64,000 bases of DNA from Todiramphus chloris collaris (lineage: Eukaryota > Chordata > Aves > Coraciiformes > Alcedinidae), in contig JANVCC010000018.1 in NCBI GenBank assembly GCA_025345505.1, positions 7,860,316 to 7,924,315 on the forward strand, in the 5' to 3' direction. Position 1 is the first letter of the stretch. Each line of letters starts with the position of its first letter. The position numbers and the translations under genes are program-made. The notes under the pieces are model-generated. The model did not search any database. It saw nothing but the letters and a program-made list of their open reading frames with translations, and had not been told where the DNA came from. This document shows positions 35,986-49,000 of the stretch, in pieces.

Positions 35986-38477
35986 CCATTTAATGTTGTC
36001 TATGCAAACTGCAGATATGAAGTCAGGTTTGTGTGCAGCTTTGCTACTACCCACCTCTACCTATCCTGCGTTTAAATATACCTGTTCCAAATGGACCCGG
36101 ATCAACAATTATTACCAGAACAATAGTATGAAATTTCAACAGAGACCTTTGCAAAATTAACAGAGAGCTCCATGGTGACTGAAAATCAATAGAGCAGAGA
36201 AAAGAATAAAAATTATTTTTGTAATGATTCTTTTCAAAACAAGTATTCAATTTGCATGAGAACTCATGACTCAAATAGTGTTGCATGGTCTTATGAATAG
36301 TAATGAAATCAAATCCTAAACAGAGGTATTAGATTTTAATTGAGCTATTCTTTAAAAGACTCTTTTTTTCACCGTGTCAAGGTCATATTCTCATAGATAA
36401 GAAGCTTATTATACAAGAGGAGCAGTGATAATAGGCACTGGAGACATACTGAGTACATGTGGCATGCTACATGAAGAAGAGAGAAAATATACTAAAAGTG
36501 ACAACTGAAGTATACACAGAAGACATTCCCATTGATAAGTAGTTTAAATTACTAAAGCATGTAAGAAGTTACTAAGTAGAGGGTATATAAATTACTCTTC
36601 TACTGAGTATAACTTCTGTTACTCTCCAAAACATGTTTTTTTAAAATAAAGTTTAAATGCAATTCAATTTTTAAGTATCTTTTGTAAATTACTTCAAGGT
36701 AGATGTGTTATTACAAATGTAATCCAAAGGTATTTGTGACCAGGTTACCTATACAAGATCTTCGTTGTCTAACTGTGAGTCTGAATAACACTGAACAGAC
36801 TAGACATCTTGGGTCTGTGGACCTCCCAAGGCTTCCCTAGACTCAGCAAAGCCTTTAAGCGTAAGCTAAACTTTAAATACATTAGTAATACCATCTTCCT
36901 TAAGTAAGATTTAATCATTTGCCACTGAACCAAATGAGATTTAAACAAGTGCATAAATGCTTTGGTAAAATAGCTCCTTTGCTTTTCTATTTGTCTGCAT
37001 TATAACATACCAGGATTTGCTGCCCTTTGGAGTATCTGACAGTGCCTGCCTTCTCAAAAATTTCAGCCCCATATACACAATATTTCTGATATTAAATCTT
37101 TCTGATATTACAACCCTACTTCTGATAATATTTTTTTTTTTTAATTTCAATGAACACCCCTGTTTTCAATGTTGTTTTTCATTAGCTGATATAGTTCAGG
37201 ATGGTCCATTCCACCAGGGAAAAGTAAAAGTCATATGGGTGTGTGGCAAGGAGTTTCCAATTAAGCTGTGGGCTGTGCAGAAAAGTACACAAAAATGGTT
37301 TCTCAGTGTTAAATTGGCTATGTCAAAGGAGCAGATACATTTTCTTGAAATGGAGTCCAGCTTTAACTCCATTTCTTTCTCAGAACCTTCTTCTGAAATG
37401 CTCACCAAGCCATGTGCCTCCTGATTTGCAATGTTTCAAAAACAACGTATTTTAAAAAATGTTGTTTTCACAATCCTTTCTAACTTATTGGCATAATTTC
37501 CATTGCAGAGAGGGAGCCATTGTCTTTTTTTCTCATTTAACCTTCCAATAATCATATTTTGTTTATTTCAGCCAGAAGCAGTACTAATAATTATAACACA
37601 ACGTGCTCATACAAAAAATAATGGATAATATTCACAGAATAAAATTAGGAAATATTCATGTGCTCATATGGCACACAGAAATTACTATCTCATTATCTGT
37701 TAGCTTTCTGTTAGTAAAAATTGGAGTCAATTTACTCCTGACATGTCCATGCAAACAAGCTAACTTCTATAATAGCTTATCCATAATCTTCTAGTCAGGA
37801 ATTATTTCAAGCACAGCAACGGAGTATTACAGAACCTGTGTCAAGATTTCACTTCATGCAGTCTCAGAGCTTCACTGCTGACGTACATTGATAATCATAA
37901 TTGACATCAGCATCTGCAGAAAAAATGGTCTTATCTTGTTTGTCTCATTCCCACTACTTGCAGAATTTCTACATGCATCCTCTACATCTGAGTTAGTTCA
38001 GTGTTAGATTTCAAACTCTACATCAGTTCTTCATTAGAAGTTATTTATCAACATGGGTACTTAAACTAAGCAACTGGATATACTTCTAATATTCAAGTAA
38101 AAATCTTTCAAAGGATTCTGGGATTTTCTCCAGTGTTTTTCTCAGAAAACCTGTTATACAGTCAGAATAGTTTTTCCTCTTACATCTCATATGTAACTGA
38201 TTATTCATTTTTTTAAAGTGGATATTGAATTAATTCATATATGCACAGAATCTAAGTCCAAAGATACAAATCTGATTATCTTTGTTTCTTACATACCAGG
38301 AGAGTTAACTATTTTGCTTACATAAGGATATCTCCCAGGAGTTCCTCTAAATATCAATAAATTCTAGGTGGCAGTCAGAAGGATTCCCATGGACATGGTC
38401 TTCATCGCTCTGAAAATATCTGATCTTTATTTCAGAGTGCAGTTTTCATCATTTTCCAGTAAACACACTACCTACAT
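35986..38477. other. Unassigned DNA
   Basis: A 135-codon plus-strand frame (37017-37424) includes a T run that gives a phenylalanine-rich stretch. A good acceptor-like pyrimidine tract ends in AG at about 37184, but no matching donor was found. No known family. Confidence 0.4.
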
Positions 38478-40977
38478 ATATAAAGAGAGCTGATATTGCT
38501 GTGAGTGTTGTCTATAGACATCCCAACCAGAGCAATGAGGTAGATGAAATATTCTGTAAGCACTTAGGAGAAATCTCAAGGTCACTTGCTGTTGTTCTTA
38601 TGGGGGACTTCAACTTCCCGGGTATCTGCTGGAAATACAACACAGCAGAGAGAGAACACTCCAGAAGATTTATAGAATGTGTAGGGAACAACTTCCTCAC
38701 AGAGTTGGTAAGTGAACCAACCAGGGAAGGTGCCCTGTTGAACCCCTTGTTCGCAAGCAGAGAAGGACTGGTGGAGGATGTTGCAGTTGGAGGCCGTCTA
38801 GGGAATACTGACCATGAAATTATTAAATTCTCTGTTCTTAGAGACATTACGAGGGGAGGCATCAATACTGACACTCTGGACTTTCGAAGGGCAAACTTTG
38901 GCTTGTTTCACAGGTCACTTGATAGAGTCCCTTGGGAGTCAGTTTTGAGGGATGTAGGAATCCAGGAAGGCTGGACATTTTTTAGGAAGAAGGTCTTAAA
39001 GGCTCAGGAGCCGGGCATCCCTACATGCCATAAGACAATTTGGTGGTGAAGAAGACCAGCCTAGCTGAATAGGGAGGTTTGGATAAAAATCAGGGAAAAA
39101 AGGAGGGTTTATGGCCTCTGGAAGAAGGTGCAGATGACTCATAATGAGTATAAGAATGTTGTCAGGTTATGCAGAGAAATATGCTTTGGAGGTGAAGAGC
39201 AATAAGAAAAATTTCTCTAAATACAGTAATAATAAAAGAAAGGCTGGGGAGGGCCTCCAACCCCTACTAGATTCAGAAGGAAATATGGTAATAAAAGCTG
39301 AGAAGAAGACTGAGGTGCTTAATGCCTTCTTTGCCTCAGTCTTTAGTAATGGGAACACTTGCACCGGGGAAAGTCACTCCCCCAAGCCAAGAAACAGGGT
39401 CTGGGAATACAATCTCCCCCCTGCAATTCAGGAGCAGATGGTCCATGACCTGCTCCTCAATATCAATGTGAATAAATCTATGGGGCTGGATGAGTTACAT
39501 CCTAGAGTGCTGAGAGAACTGTCAGGGGTGCTCACCAAGCCACAGTCCACCACTTATCAGCAGTCCTGCCTGACTGGGGAGCTACCAGCAAATTGGAAGT
39601 CAGCCAACATATAAGAAGTCACCCATATATAAGAAGGGACGGAAGGATGATCTTGGGAACTACAGGTCTGTCAGTTTGACTTTGGTACCAGGAAAGATGA
39701 TGGGGATCATCCTGGGTTCTATTATGCAGCACATAAAGGACAATAGGTGATCAGGCCCAGTCAGCATGGGTTTACGAACGGCAGGTCCTGTTTAACAAAC
39801 CTGATCTCCTTCTATGACAGGGTGACCTGCTTGTTGGATGAAGGCAAGGCTGTGGATGTTGTCTATCTTGACTTTAGTAAAGCATTTGACACCGATTCCC
39901 ACAGCATTCTATTAGAGAAATTAACTGCTTTTGGCTTCGATGGGCATACACTTTCCTGGGTGAAAAACTGGTTAGATGGATGAGTCCAAAGAGTTGTGGT
40001 CAATGGAGTTAAATCCAGTTAGCTGCCAGTCACGAGTGGTGCCACCCAGGGCTCAGTACCAGGTCCACTCCTGTTTAACATCTTCATAAGTGATTTGGAT
40101 GAGGGGATAGGGTGCACCCTTGGTAAATTTGCAGATGACACCAAGCTAGGTGGCAGTGTCGATCCACTTGAGGGTAGGGAAGCTTTACAAAGGGATCTGG
40201 ATAGGCTGGATCTCTGGGTCAAGGCCAATCCCATGAGTTTCAATAAGGCCAAATACCGGGTCCTGCCCTTGGGCCACACCAACCCCCAGCAGCGCTCCAG
40301 GCTTGGGGAGGAGTGGCTGGAGAGCTGCCAGGCAGAGAAGGACCCGGGGCTGTTGATTGACAGCCAGATGAACTTGAGCCAGCAGTGTGCCCAGGTGGAC
40401 AAGAAGGCCAATGGCATCCTGGCCTGGATCAGGAACAGTGTGGTCAGCAGGAGCAGGGAGGGGATCATTCCTCTGTACCCGGCTTTGGTGAGGCTGCACC
40501 CGAATACTGTGTCCCATTTTGTGCCCCTCTCCACAAGGTCATTGAGGTGTTGGACAGGGCACAGAGTTGGGCTACCAAGCTAGTAAAGGGTTCGGAGCTG
40601 TTTAGTCTTGAGAAAAGAAGGTGGAGGGCAGACCTTATAGCCCTCTACAATGACCTGAAGGGAAATTGTAGTAAGGTGGGAGTTGGTCTGTTCTCCCTGG
40701 TGACAAGGGACAGAACAAAAGAAAATGGCCTGAAGTTGAACCAGGGGAGGTTCAGGCTGGAGATTAGGAAGCATTCCTTTCCAGAAAGGGTTGTCAGGCA
40801 TTGGAATGGCCTGCCCATGGAGATGGTGGAGTCACCATCCCTGGAGGTGTTTAAGAGCTGGTTAGATGTTGTGCTTAGGGACATGGTTTAGTGGTTTTTG
40901 ATATGGCTAGGAATAAGGTTGCACTTGATGATCTTGAACGTGTCTTCCAGCTGAAACTATTCTATGATTCTATGATA
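38478..40977 (+). mobile_element. CR1 LINE, 2.5 kb, plus strand (best preserved)
   Basis: A 5'-truncated CR1 starts inside the endonuclease and runs through reverse transcriptase and the 3' end, closing with the ATTCTATG repeat tail at 40958-40977. Its 3' portion is nearly the same as the nested copy at 6764-7457, so both belong to one young lineage. An older CR1 in the opposite direction begins 49 bp further on. Confidence 0.96.
38501..40891 (+). pseudogene. CR1 ORF2 remnant (endonuclease C-term and reverse transcriptase)
   Basis: ORF2 would supply endonuclease and reverse transcriptase for CR1 insertion. Piece 1 (38501-39049, 182 residues) holds the endonuclease GDFNFPGICWK motif (residues 35-45) and TDH at residues 103-105, where the family has SDH. 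Piece 2 (39144-39614) is the linker, with NAFFASVFS and the KSMGLDELHPRVLREL segment. Piece 3 (39747-39983) has the reverse transcriptase VVYLDFSKAFD motif. Piece 4 (40095-40583) starts just before FADD (40128-40139) and runs through [14 protein letters not shown]. Piece 5 (40385-40891, another frame) covers the C-terminus. Stops at about 39050, 39615 and 39984 and frameshifts make it inactive. The N-terminal endonuclease is absent. Relative to the sister copy, 36 bases are missing at 40597. Confidence 0.93.
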
Positions 40978-41025
40978 CCTCTGGATGTATTCAAGCTAGC
41001 CATATGCAATAGATTATCTCTTTTT

Positions 41026-41285
41026 TCATAGAATCATAGAATACTAGATTGTAAGGGACCTCTAGGATGATCTAGTCCAACCTTTCAAGGTAAAAAAAAA
41101 GGAAATATATAGGTTTTTTATATATAGGTTAAATTAGGTGGCCCAGCACACAGTCAAGCTAAGTCTTAAAACCATCCAGTGTAGGGGAATTAACCTATTC
41201 ATCTCTTCTCTTGTGAGATTGTTCCAATATCTAAATGTTCTCATGGCAATTTCTTTTTTATTATTTTTGTTACCTCTCAGAGTCT
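41026..41285 (-). mobile_element. Old CR1 LINE 3' fragment, minus strand
   Basis: The antisense tail TCATAGAATCATAGAAT is followed by GGGACCTCTAGGATGATCTA, a GTGGCCCAGCACACAGTCAAG segment and a CATCCAGTGTAGGGGAATTA segment. A GATTGTTCCAATATCTAAAT segment comes near the end. It is markedly more diverged than the plus-strand CR1 beside it. Confidence 0.85.
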
Positions 41286-44200
41286 ACTGCAGCAGATTCA
41301 ATTAATACAGGAATGAGGAAAACTTTACAAAGTTTTTCAATGACATATTCAGCATTTGCTTTAACCATAATTTCTATTGTTTTTGATGTGCTTATATCTG
41401 AAATGCCACTGTTTCCTCTGAGCTTTGAAATGAATATATATCCACAATACCACATATACTATATGGCCTACGGGTTCATTTTGAGCAAATACTAATTATT
41501 AAATGTGATTTCTTTTTTCACTTCTCTTAGCCTTGGATAAAGTGTGATATTCATATTTCTGGAAGTTTTTATATATTTACTCTTTGCAAAAGAAAGTTCT
41601 TCCTCTGCAATGTTATTTATTCATGACTGATTTTCCACCTTCCTCTATACTTATTAGTATGGCATTTTTAAAAACACTCTTGTTTGGATGGACAGAATAT
41701 ATAGGCACTGTATCATAAACAGTTTTTACATCTTGAAGATTTTAAAACCTACAGCACTCTATTTGTTAAACGTGACTGAAAGCATTTCTGCTTACACTAA
41801 ACCAGAGACAAACCTTGATATTAAGTGAGGTTCTGCTCATCTGAGTAAGATATTCAGCATTATATCTAGGCCAAATAGTAGACCAATAACAAACATTTCA
41901 CTGAAAGATATAAGAAGTACTGAAATAGTCATCTAATAGAGATTATGTCCCTACCTATGTTTTCTGCTAACACTGAGTGGTTGAAGGCCAACATAAAAGC
42001 CTTGATACAGTAAAATTTATATCCTTTCTTTCTTATGTCTTCTCTAAAATCATTAAGGTTATGGTAGATTTATGAAAAAGTTTGACTAGTTTCCTTTTCA
42101 GGAGACATCATAATTAGATCTCAAAACCCAAACAAATTAAGCCATGGAATAACATTGGATGAGTAGTGATATTCATATTTAAAAAAAAAAAAAAACAAAA
42201 TTTTTTTTTTCTGATTAATAGAGTATCTCCTTCCTATATTCCAAAAAAGCAATACATATTCCAAGGTCTTTAAGAGAATCACGTGGACTTTTTGGGTAGC
42301 TAACTCTTTTTTTTTCCACAGTTATTAAAATTAAAGAGTTTGCTTTCTGAAGTTGCTTTCAATCTGTTTCAGGTGTGCTAAAGAGAAAACATTTGTAAAG
42401 ATTAATTCTCTGACTTCTAATGGTGTCTTCATGCATGCAATTTTAAGAAACTATTATAGACCAGCAGGTTATCTGGCTCCTGATTACTCCCTGTAGTACC
42501 CAGAGAGTGACAGATTTGTCCAGAGAATAGTTTAGGTTAGGAACATAAACTATGTGCTTGTGCAACGTTACACAGCTGCATCATCCTAGTGACTGCCCTG
42601 AACACCAGCAGCCAAACTCCTAGGGGTAGAGGAAGAGGTTGAAGAGCTGCTGGTGCATGAGTCCCAGCAGCATCTCCCTGTGATAGCCAGCGACTTTGGA
42701 AGTGCACCAGGTGTTCAACCCTTGTGATTTCACTGCTTCAGGAATGAGATATAATGAGATACATTGCAAAGATAAATGAAAGATGCTCTGCTTCCCATAT
42801 CCCTTTAAAGTCAGAGTTAATTTATGCTCAGATGCATATACAATGGAGTCAAGTGTATAAGATGTGCTGAGGTTTTACCTCCAAGCCTTTCATGTTTCCT
42901 GTCATCTGTTGAAGAATTGCAGTCAAATTAATCCTTGATCAACATGATTGACAATATGTAGATTTTACTTCATTCTTAATGACAGAAAAAATATCCTACA
43001 AATCATTCATTTCCTTCATTTTCAGTTTTCCCTTTAAAGCTATTGTCCATACAGATGGTAGTCTTCATTTACTTGTTTTTTTGCAAACCAATGTCAGATG
43101 AACCTGTAGAATAAAGGTTTTGTGAGAGCTGTTTGTGGCAACCAGTCAACACCTGGTTTGTGTGATTGATTAACTACTCTGGGATTTCAGAAACGATCAG
43201 GATTTAATGCTTAACAGCAGAAATGGGAATGAAGTTTGAAAATAACCAAGACTAGCAAAAAAAAAAAAAAAAAAACTGAAGTCTTTCTACACCCTTTCAT
43301 TTCTCAAAAAGTAATTCAGGATTTTTAATATCTGGGTCCACTTAGGGACAAGTTAAAGGCCATTTTGCCACAGTTTTCAGCAGGCACTTACTAATGCTAT
43401 GATCCATTTCTGAAATGAAGATTTCAGCTTCTGCTGTGTTCATACCATTTAGGTTCATTTAGGTACCTAAAGAGGCCATGATTGTGGTGAAACTGTGGCC
43501 TTAAAAGTGTAATTCAGTGGAAATTTATTGGAAGTTGCAGTGAGAGCTCATTTCACTCACTCTTTTATTGATAAAATTTTTCTAAGGCAGCAAAGATCTT
43601 AACTAATACTGTGGGGTCTAAGGGGCATGGGGCTGATGGAGATTATAACAAGATAACCAGGACTATGGAACAGGAAAGCGCTGTAAATCTTTCCCTTTTC
43701 CTTCCTCTTGCTCTTATTTTATCTTTTTTCCTTTTATCTTTTAAAAATCTTTTTAATGATATATATAAGAACATTATGAAAATGTGTGATTCCCTGAATA
43801 AATGAGAAAGCATTTAGTTGCTTTTAAATTTTATATTTTCTTGATATATTTGTTCAAAGCAATTACATCACAGTGGACTATATTTTTTTAAATGTTTTTT
43901 GTATGTCTTATATGAAAATTTATTAAAATCAAATAAAAGTGGGTATTATTGAAGTATGTTTATATGTTTTGTTTTAGGAAAAAAAAATGCATATACTGTG
44001 TCTTTCCACTAATACTGTAGAGCAGTATCCATGGAATGTCAGTCCTCATCTCATGAAAGCAGCAAGCAAGTTCTCCAAACATCTCAGTCATCACTTAGGT
44101 CAGGCATGGGGAAGGGTTGAAAACTGTTGTTTACTAAAAGGTTGAGGGACTTTCAGTCTTTGTGTATTGCATTTCTTCTATCTTCTAGGACATTTTTAAA

Positions 44201-45601
44201 ACTCTTTTTTTCCTCAGATCCCCTTTCAAAACTATACGTTTATAGTGATTGAATGTAAGTACATGCAACTGTGTGAATAAATGTTAGAAATTAACATTTC
44301 CCTTCACTGAATGATCTTTCTTGAGAAGATAAAGCATCAATTCCAAGAAATACATGGACATTCCTACAAATGTCTACTGTAGTCACCAAACTATACTCTT
44401 TGAACAGATTTTTACCTCTTCACTTGTACTTTGCAGACCAGTTACATGGAGATACGATTAAAAGCACAGGCACATGCTGCAAACATGACTGTTCACTCAC
44501 CTCCTGCTCAGATTTTGGCTAACAAAAAGCTCATGCTGAGGCCTCATGTGTGCTGAAAGCAGCACTGCCAGGTCAAAACAAGGGTAATATATAGGCAGGA
44601 CACAATGGCCAGAAAAGGTCAATGCAGCCATTATCACTGCAGTTTGCTGTCTCCTGAAGTCATAATTACCTTGTATATTGATTGGCAGTTTTTTCAGAAT
44701 CTAGTAGCTAATTGGAAATGGTATAGACCAAACTTCCAAGCTGGAAGTTATGAATACATCAGCTTACCCAGAAAGTTTTCAAAACAGATGCAACAGCAGT
44801 TGGACTGTTGAGGTTTTCATTCTTGCTATTTTGATACAGGGCGTATCCACATGGTGACAGAGGAACAAGGATGAAGACTCTCAACATCAGCTAGGTAATT
44901 ATTTTTCTTATATGTGCATGAGCTACAGGTTACAAGTTGCAACATGAAAGTTATGATTTGGAGACCATGTGAGAGTTAGAAACCTCATTAATTAAATGGT
45001 GAATTAGTGAATTCATATGCTAGACTGGTCTGTAGAAAGTGCATTAAGCCCTTTTTTGTTCTGTTTATTTCTTTTCCAATGAATTCCTACAAATTAAGTT
45101 TAATTTTCAGAGTGGATTACCCTGTTCAAGGTCCAAAAGGACCATAAAAAAACATGACTTCTTTATGTCCCCAGAAATGTCTTTTTTTCCTTTGCCTCAA
45201 CAGATTTTTTCTTCTCTTCCTGCTTCTGCCTGAATCCCAATTTTTCTACTGTATTTCTAATGCTACAATTACTTTTCAGATAATGTATTTTAGGGTGTGC
45301 ATCTTCTTGAAGGTACTTCTGCCATCAGAGTGCTATATAAGACTAATATGCGCTACTGTACTCTGTCTTCTCCCTCCAGGTCTCTCCACTATCCAGCTGT
45401 TTCATCTGTGTTATGATTCCTCCACACAATGTCATTGCCAAGTACCTCATCAGTTATCTGTATGTAGACAGTGCAGTCAACACTGTTAACTATTGTGATA
45501 TTCTAATATTGGTTCAAGTCAGTCAAAGGCAATTCTGATGTAAGAAAAGCAGAAAAAAAAGCGTGAGCTTCTTGAGTATACAGAGGTATTTGTATATATT
45601 T
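41286..45601. other. Unassigned AT-rich DNA
   Basis: Homopolymer tracts lie at about 42181-42210 (A then T) and 43257-43276 (A). No supported gene or known repeat. Short frames at 43611-43805 and 45154-45489 show no domain. Confidence 0.45.
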
Positions 45602-46060
45602 ATCACAGAATCACAGAAGGTAGGGCATGGAAGGGACCTCTAAAGATCATGTAGTCCAACCTCCCCTGCCAGATCACCTAGAGTAGATCACACAGGAACA
45701 AGTGCAGGCAGCTTTTGAAATTCTCCAGAGACAGAGATTTCACCACCTCTCTGGGCAGCCTGTTCGAGGCTCTGTTAACCTCACAGTGAATAAATATTTC
45801 CTTATGTTGATGTTGAGCCTTCTCTTTTCCAGTTTATGGCCATTGCCCCTAGCCTGTCACTGGACACCACTGAGAAGAGCCTGGCCCCAACTTCCTAACA
45901 CCCACCCTCTAGATACTTATAAGCACTTGTAAGATCCCCCCTTAGCCTCCTCTTCTCCAAGCTAAACAGACAGAGTTCTCTCAGTCTTTGCTCATATGTC
46001 AGGTGCTTCAGGCTTTTAATTATCTTAGTGGCCCTGTGATGGACCCTCTCCCGTAGCTGA
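45602..46060 (-). mobile_element. CR1 LINE 3' fragment, minus strand
   Basis: The antisense tail (ATCACAGAATCACAGAAGG) is followed by GGGACCTCTAAAGATCATGT, CTCTCTGGGCAGCCTGTTCG, GCCTGTCACTGGACACCACT and CCTCCTCTTCTCCAAGCTAA. It stops in a segment near CCCTGTGATGGACCCTCTCC, a 5' truncation. Frames across it on both strands are CR1 remnants. Confidence 0.94.
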
Positions 46061-49000
46061 GCTGGCTTTTGTTGAGCTTCTGTTGATGCTGTTAGTAACA
46101 TACTGAAGAGCTATAACCTCTTTTGTTCTTTCATTTGGTGACATAAGTTCAGGGAACATGTCTTTAAATGCTCTTTCTTTTTCCTGGCTGATTTCAGGTG
46201 CACAGATGAATAAGCAGACTGATCCTCAATTTTGAAGAAGTACCACATGGTGAACATCTATGTTCATGCTGATGGCTGTTTTGCATATTGTCCTTTACTT
46301 CCTCCACAACAGCTGCTTATTTTCCTGTAGGCTTTATGGAGAAAGTCATACTTGCTATTTCTCTGCCAAAACTCTCTTTCCGTCTTCTTCCAATTTTTAG
46401 CCTGCAGAAGGCTTTCATAAAAGTCATGCAGACACATGTGACATCAATGTTTGTGTGAATACATGCTTGTATGCATATTCATGGCACTTTCACTTTTGAC
46501 AAATATTCCAAGAAACAGAACTTCTCTCATATGAGTGCTTTAAAGCAAATAAATAGGGTGACAACTATACTGGAAATGTTTTTATTGGATTTAGGAGGAA
46601 ATACTTGCAGGTATGATAGCATTTTTCTGGGCAACAATCAGTATAAATGAGTTTGTCATGTAATGAAAACTGGAGGTAATAAGTAAATTAAGTCCATGAA
46701 GCTATACTAGCATAGACCAGCCAGACATTCTCAGGAAAGGTTACTAAGCACGTACTATATTCAGACTAACCTCAAGAGGACCATAATTTACCTGAGCAAC
46801 AGCTCAGATGCTTCAAGCTTGTAGCACATCAGTTTCTTTTATACCAAGAACCAAATCTACAACAAAACCTCATAAATCAAACTCCTTTTAAAAACTGATC
46901 CCTCTACACTTTTCCTTGTTTTCATGCGGTCACAAAGAAATAATGGAGCAGAGAATGATATGGCTTATGAAACATCCCTTTCAAATGCAGTGTCTTAGAA
47001 GAAATGACCAGCAAAAAATGTAGATCAACAGGAGGCAGACAGAAAAAAATATAAGTTAAAAATACTTTCATTTTTTCTCTACAAGTGTGTAAGATCCAGC
47101 AGAGTTTTAGGTGAGTTTCTCTGTAGGGTTCCATAGCTCTGTGTGAACTTCAGACAGAAACACAGCAGGAAATCTTGCAATTTTTTTAGTTTGTCATACT
47201 TTTCCACTTCTGGGAGTCAGGAGACAGATACTGAGCACTACATTTGTAGAAAATAGAAGCTAACTAGCATAATATTTATGCTAGCATAGTCTGGCGTATA
47301 CAGTCTTCAGAAATATTCATTCCAATTTTAATAAAAGGGAATTAACAATCTAGAGATTGAAAGAAGAAACAATGATACTAGGACAAAGGTAACCGCTGCA
47401 GAAAAGGCACAAGTTAAAATCAAGAAGACAGGCTTGGTCATTTTGATGGCTAAAGCATAGACCCATGACTTTTCTGTTAGATTTTTTTTTTCTCCTGTTC
47501 TTTTCTATAATAGCTGCTTAGAAGGAAAGCTTGCTGAAGTATTGCCTGGAATATTAGGGTCTGAGTGTCATCATGTAAATATTATGCAGTTTTCTGAAGA
47601 ACTAGATGCAGCTGAAAAGTAGAGAGAAGGAATTCATAGTTAAACGACTGCTTTTGTATTATGGGACCTAGCATGTATACATCTCTGTATAGTGTTTTTA
47701 AAAGACAGGGTGGAAGCTAAACTCTATAAGCTTTCCTCTTACAAGTATATGGCTATCAACTAGTATGTTACTAAGAATAAATTTCTTTCTTAATTACTAG
47801 CTTTTCCCCAATACTGTTCTCATAATTTCATTTTGTTTACTGTTATCTTTCTCCTTTGGCTCTTCTCTCCACTCATCATAATCTCATCAGAGTCATAAGT
47901 TTTTATTATGTTTTCTTTTCCAATATTACTAACTCACATTCTCCTACTGAGAACATATTTAATACTCATTTATAACCACAAAATACAAGCCAGTCTGTTG
48001 GATTTCAGCAATTTACATCACGGGCAAAACAGTCTTTCTTGTGCTCTCCTCTAACAGATTAGAAAACCAACAGTTTCACAAGTTATAGAGTGAATTCCTA
48101 ACTACATTCTCAGAAGCCTTTTTTTACAGATGAATTTCACAAAAAGATGATCAAAGCCTTATTTAAGTGTAAAATAGAAGGAGTTTAATATTTATATTTA
48201 TTAGATGGGTAAGAAGAAACAAAGACTTCCATTTCAGTACAATGGTCCAAGAAAAAAAAAAAAAATTATAAGCCAGAAAGCCACTGACCTGGTAACATGT
48301 TACAGGTGACTACTTTTATTTCAGCAAAAGAATAAAATAATGAAAAGTCAGTTCTTATGGCATAAGTCTATGTAGGTGCCAAACAGTGAGTGGAGATAGC
48401 AGTATCCTTTTACAGTAATACTTCTATGATGCAAGAAGCAACAAAGTAGCTGTCTTTAAAAAAAGGAAAGGTCCAAGTATAGTTTTTCCTCTCTTTTTCA
48501 AAAATAAGAGTCAAATAACCTACTGGACTGCATGAAAAGCTTTGAAACCTAATCTTTTCTGAGACAACTCTGCCTTATTTTTGTCCTCTTCTTTTTTTGC
48601 ATGCAGTTAAAACTTCGCCTTAATGAATATTAGTCACATGACAATGACAATGTTAACTTTTTCAGGTATAGCTGTTCCTTTTTAACATATCTCCCACCCA
48701 CACAGAAGCAACTTGAACTGAATTGCTAGACCTTTTCTATTGGGATCCTATGTGTCATTATATGAGTTGATATCGAATCAAAGGACTGCCAACTCTTAGT
48801 TCTGTTCAATATGCACATATCATCATGTCCGTATTATTTATTTAGACCAGGATTACTGGTTCATAGGTTTCTTACATGAAAGAGCTCATTGCTGAAAATT
48901 GGTCTTTTTTACTCATGTGGAATTTTTTAGTGCTACCCTTAAATAAAAGTGTGTTTATTTTTTTCAGTAATGCAATATTGGTTCATGTACTGAAGAATGT

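Noticed and set aside
37017-37424. 135-codon plus-strand open frame with an acceptor-like site near 37184
   Set aside because: The N-terminal part comes from a T run, no donor pairs with the acceptor, and no family is recognised.
40019-40534. 171-codon minus-strand open frame
   Set aside because: Antisense shadow of the plus-strand CR1 ORF2.
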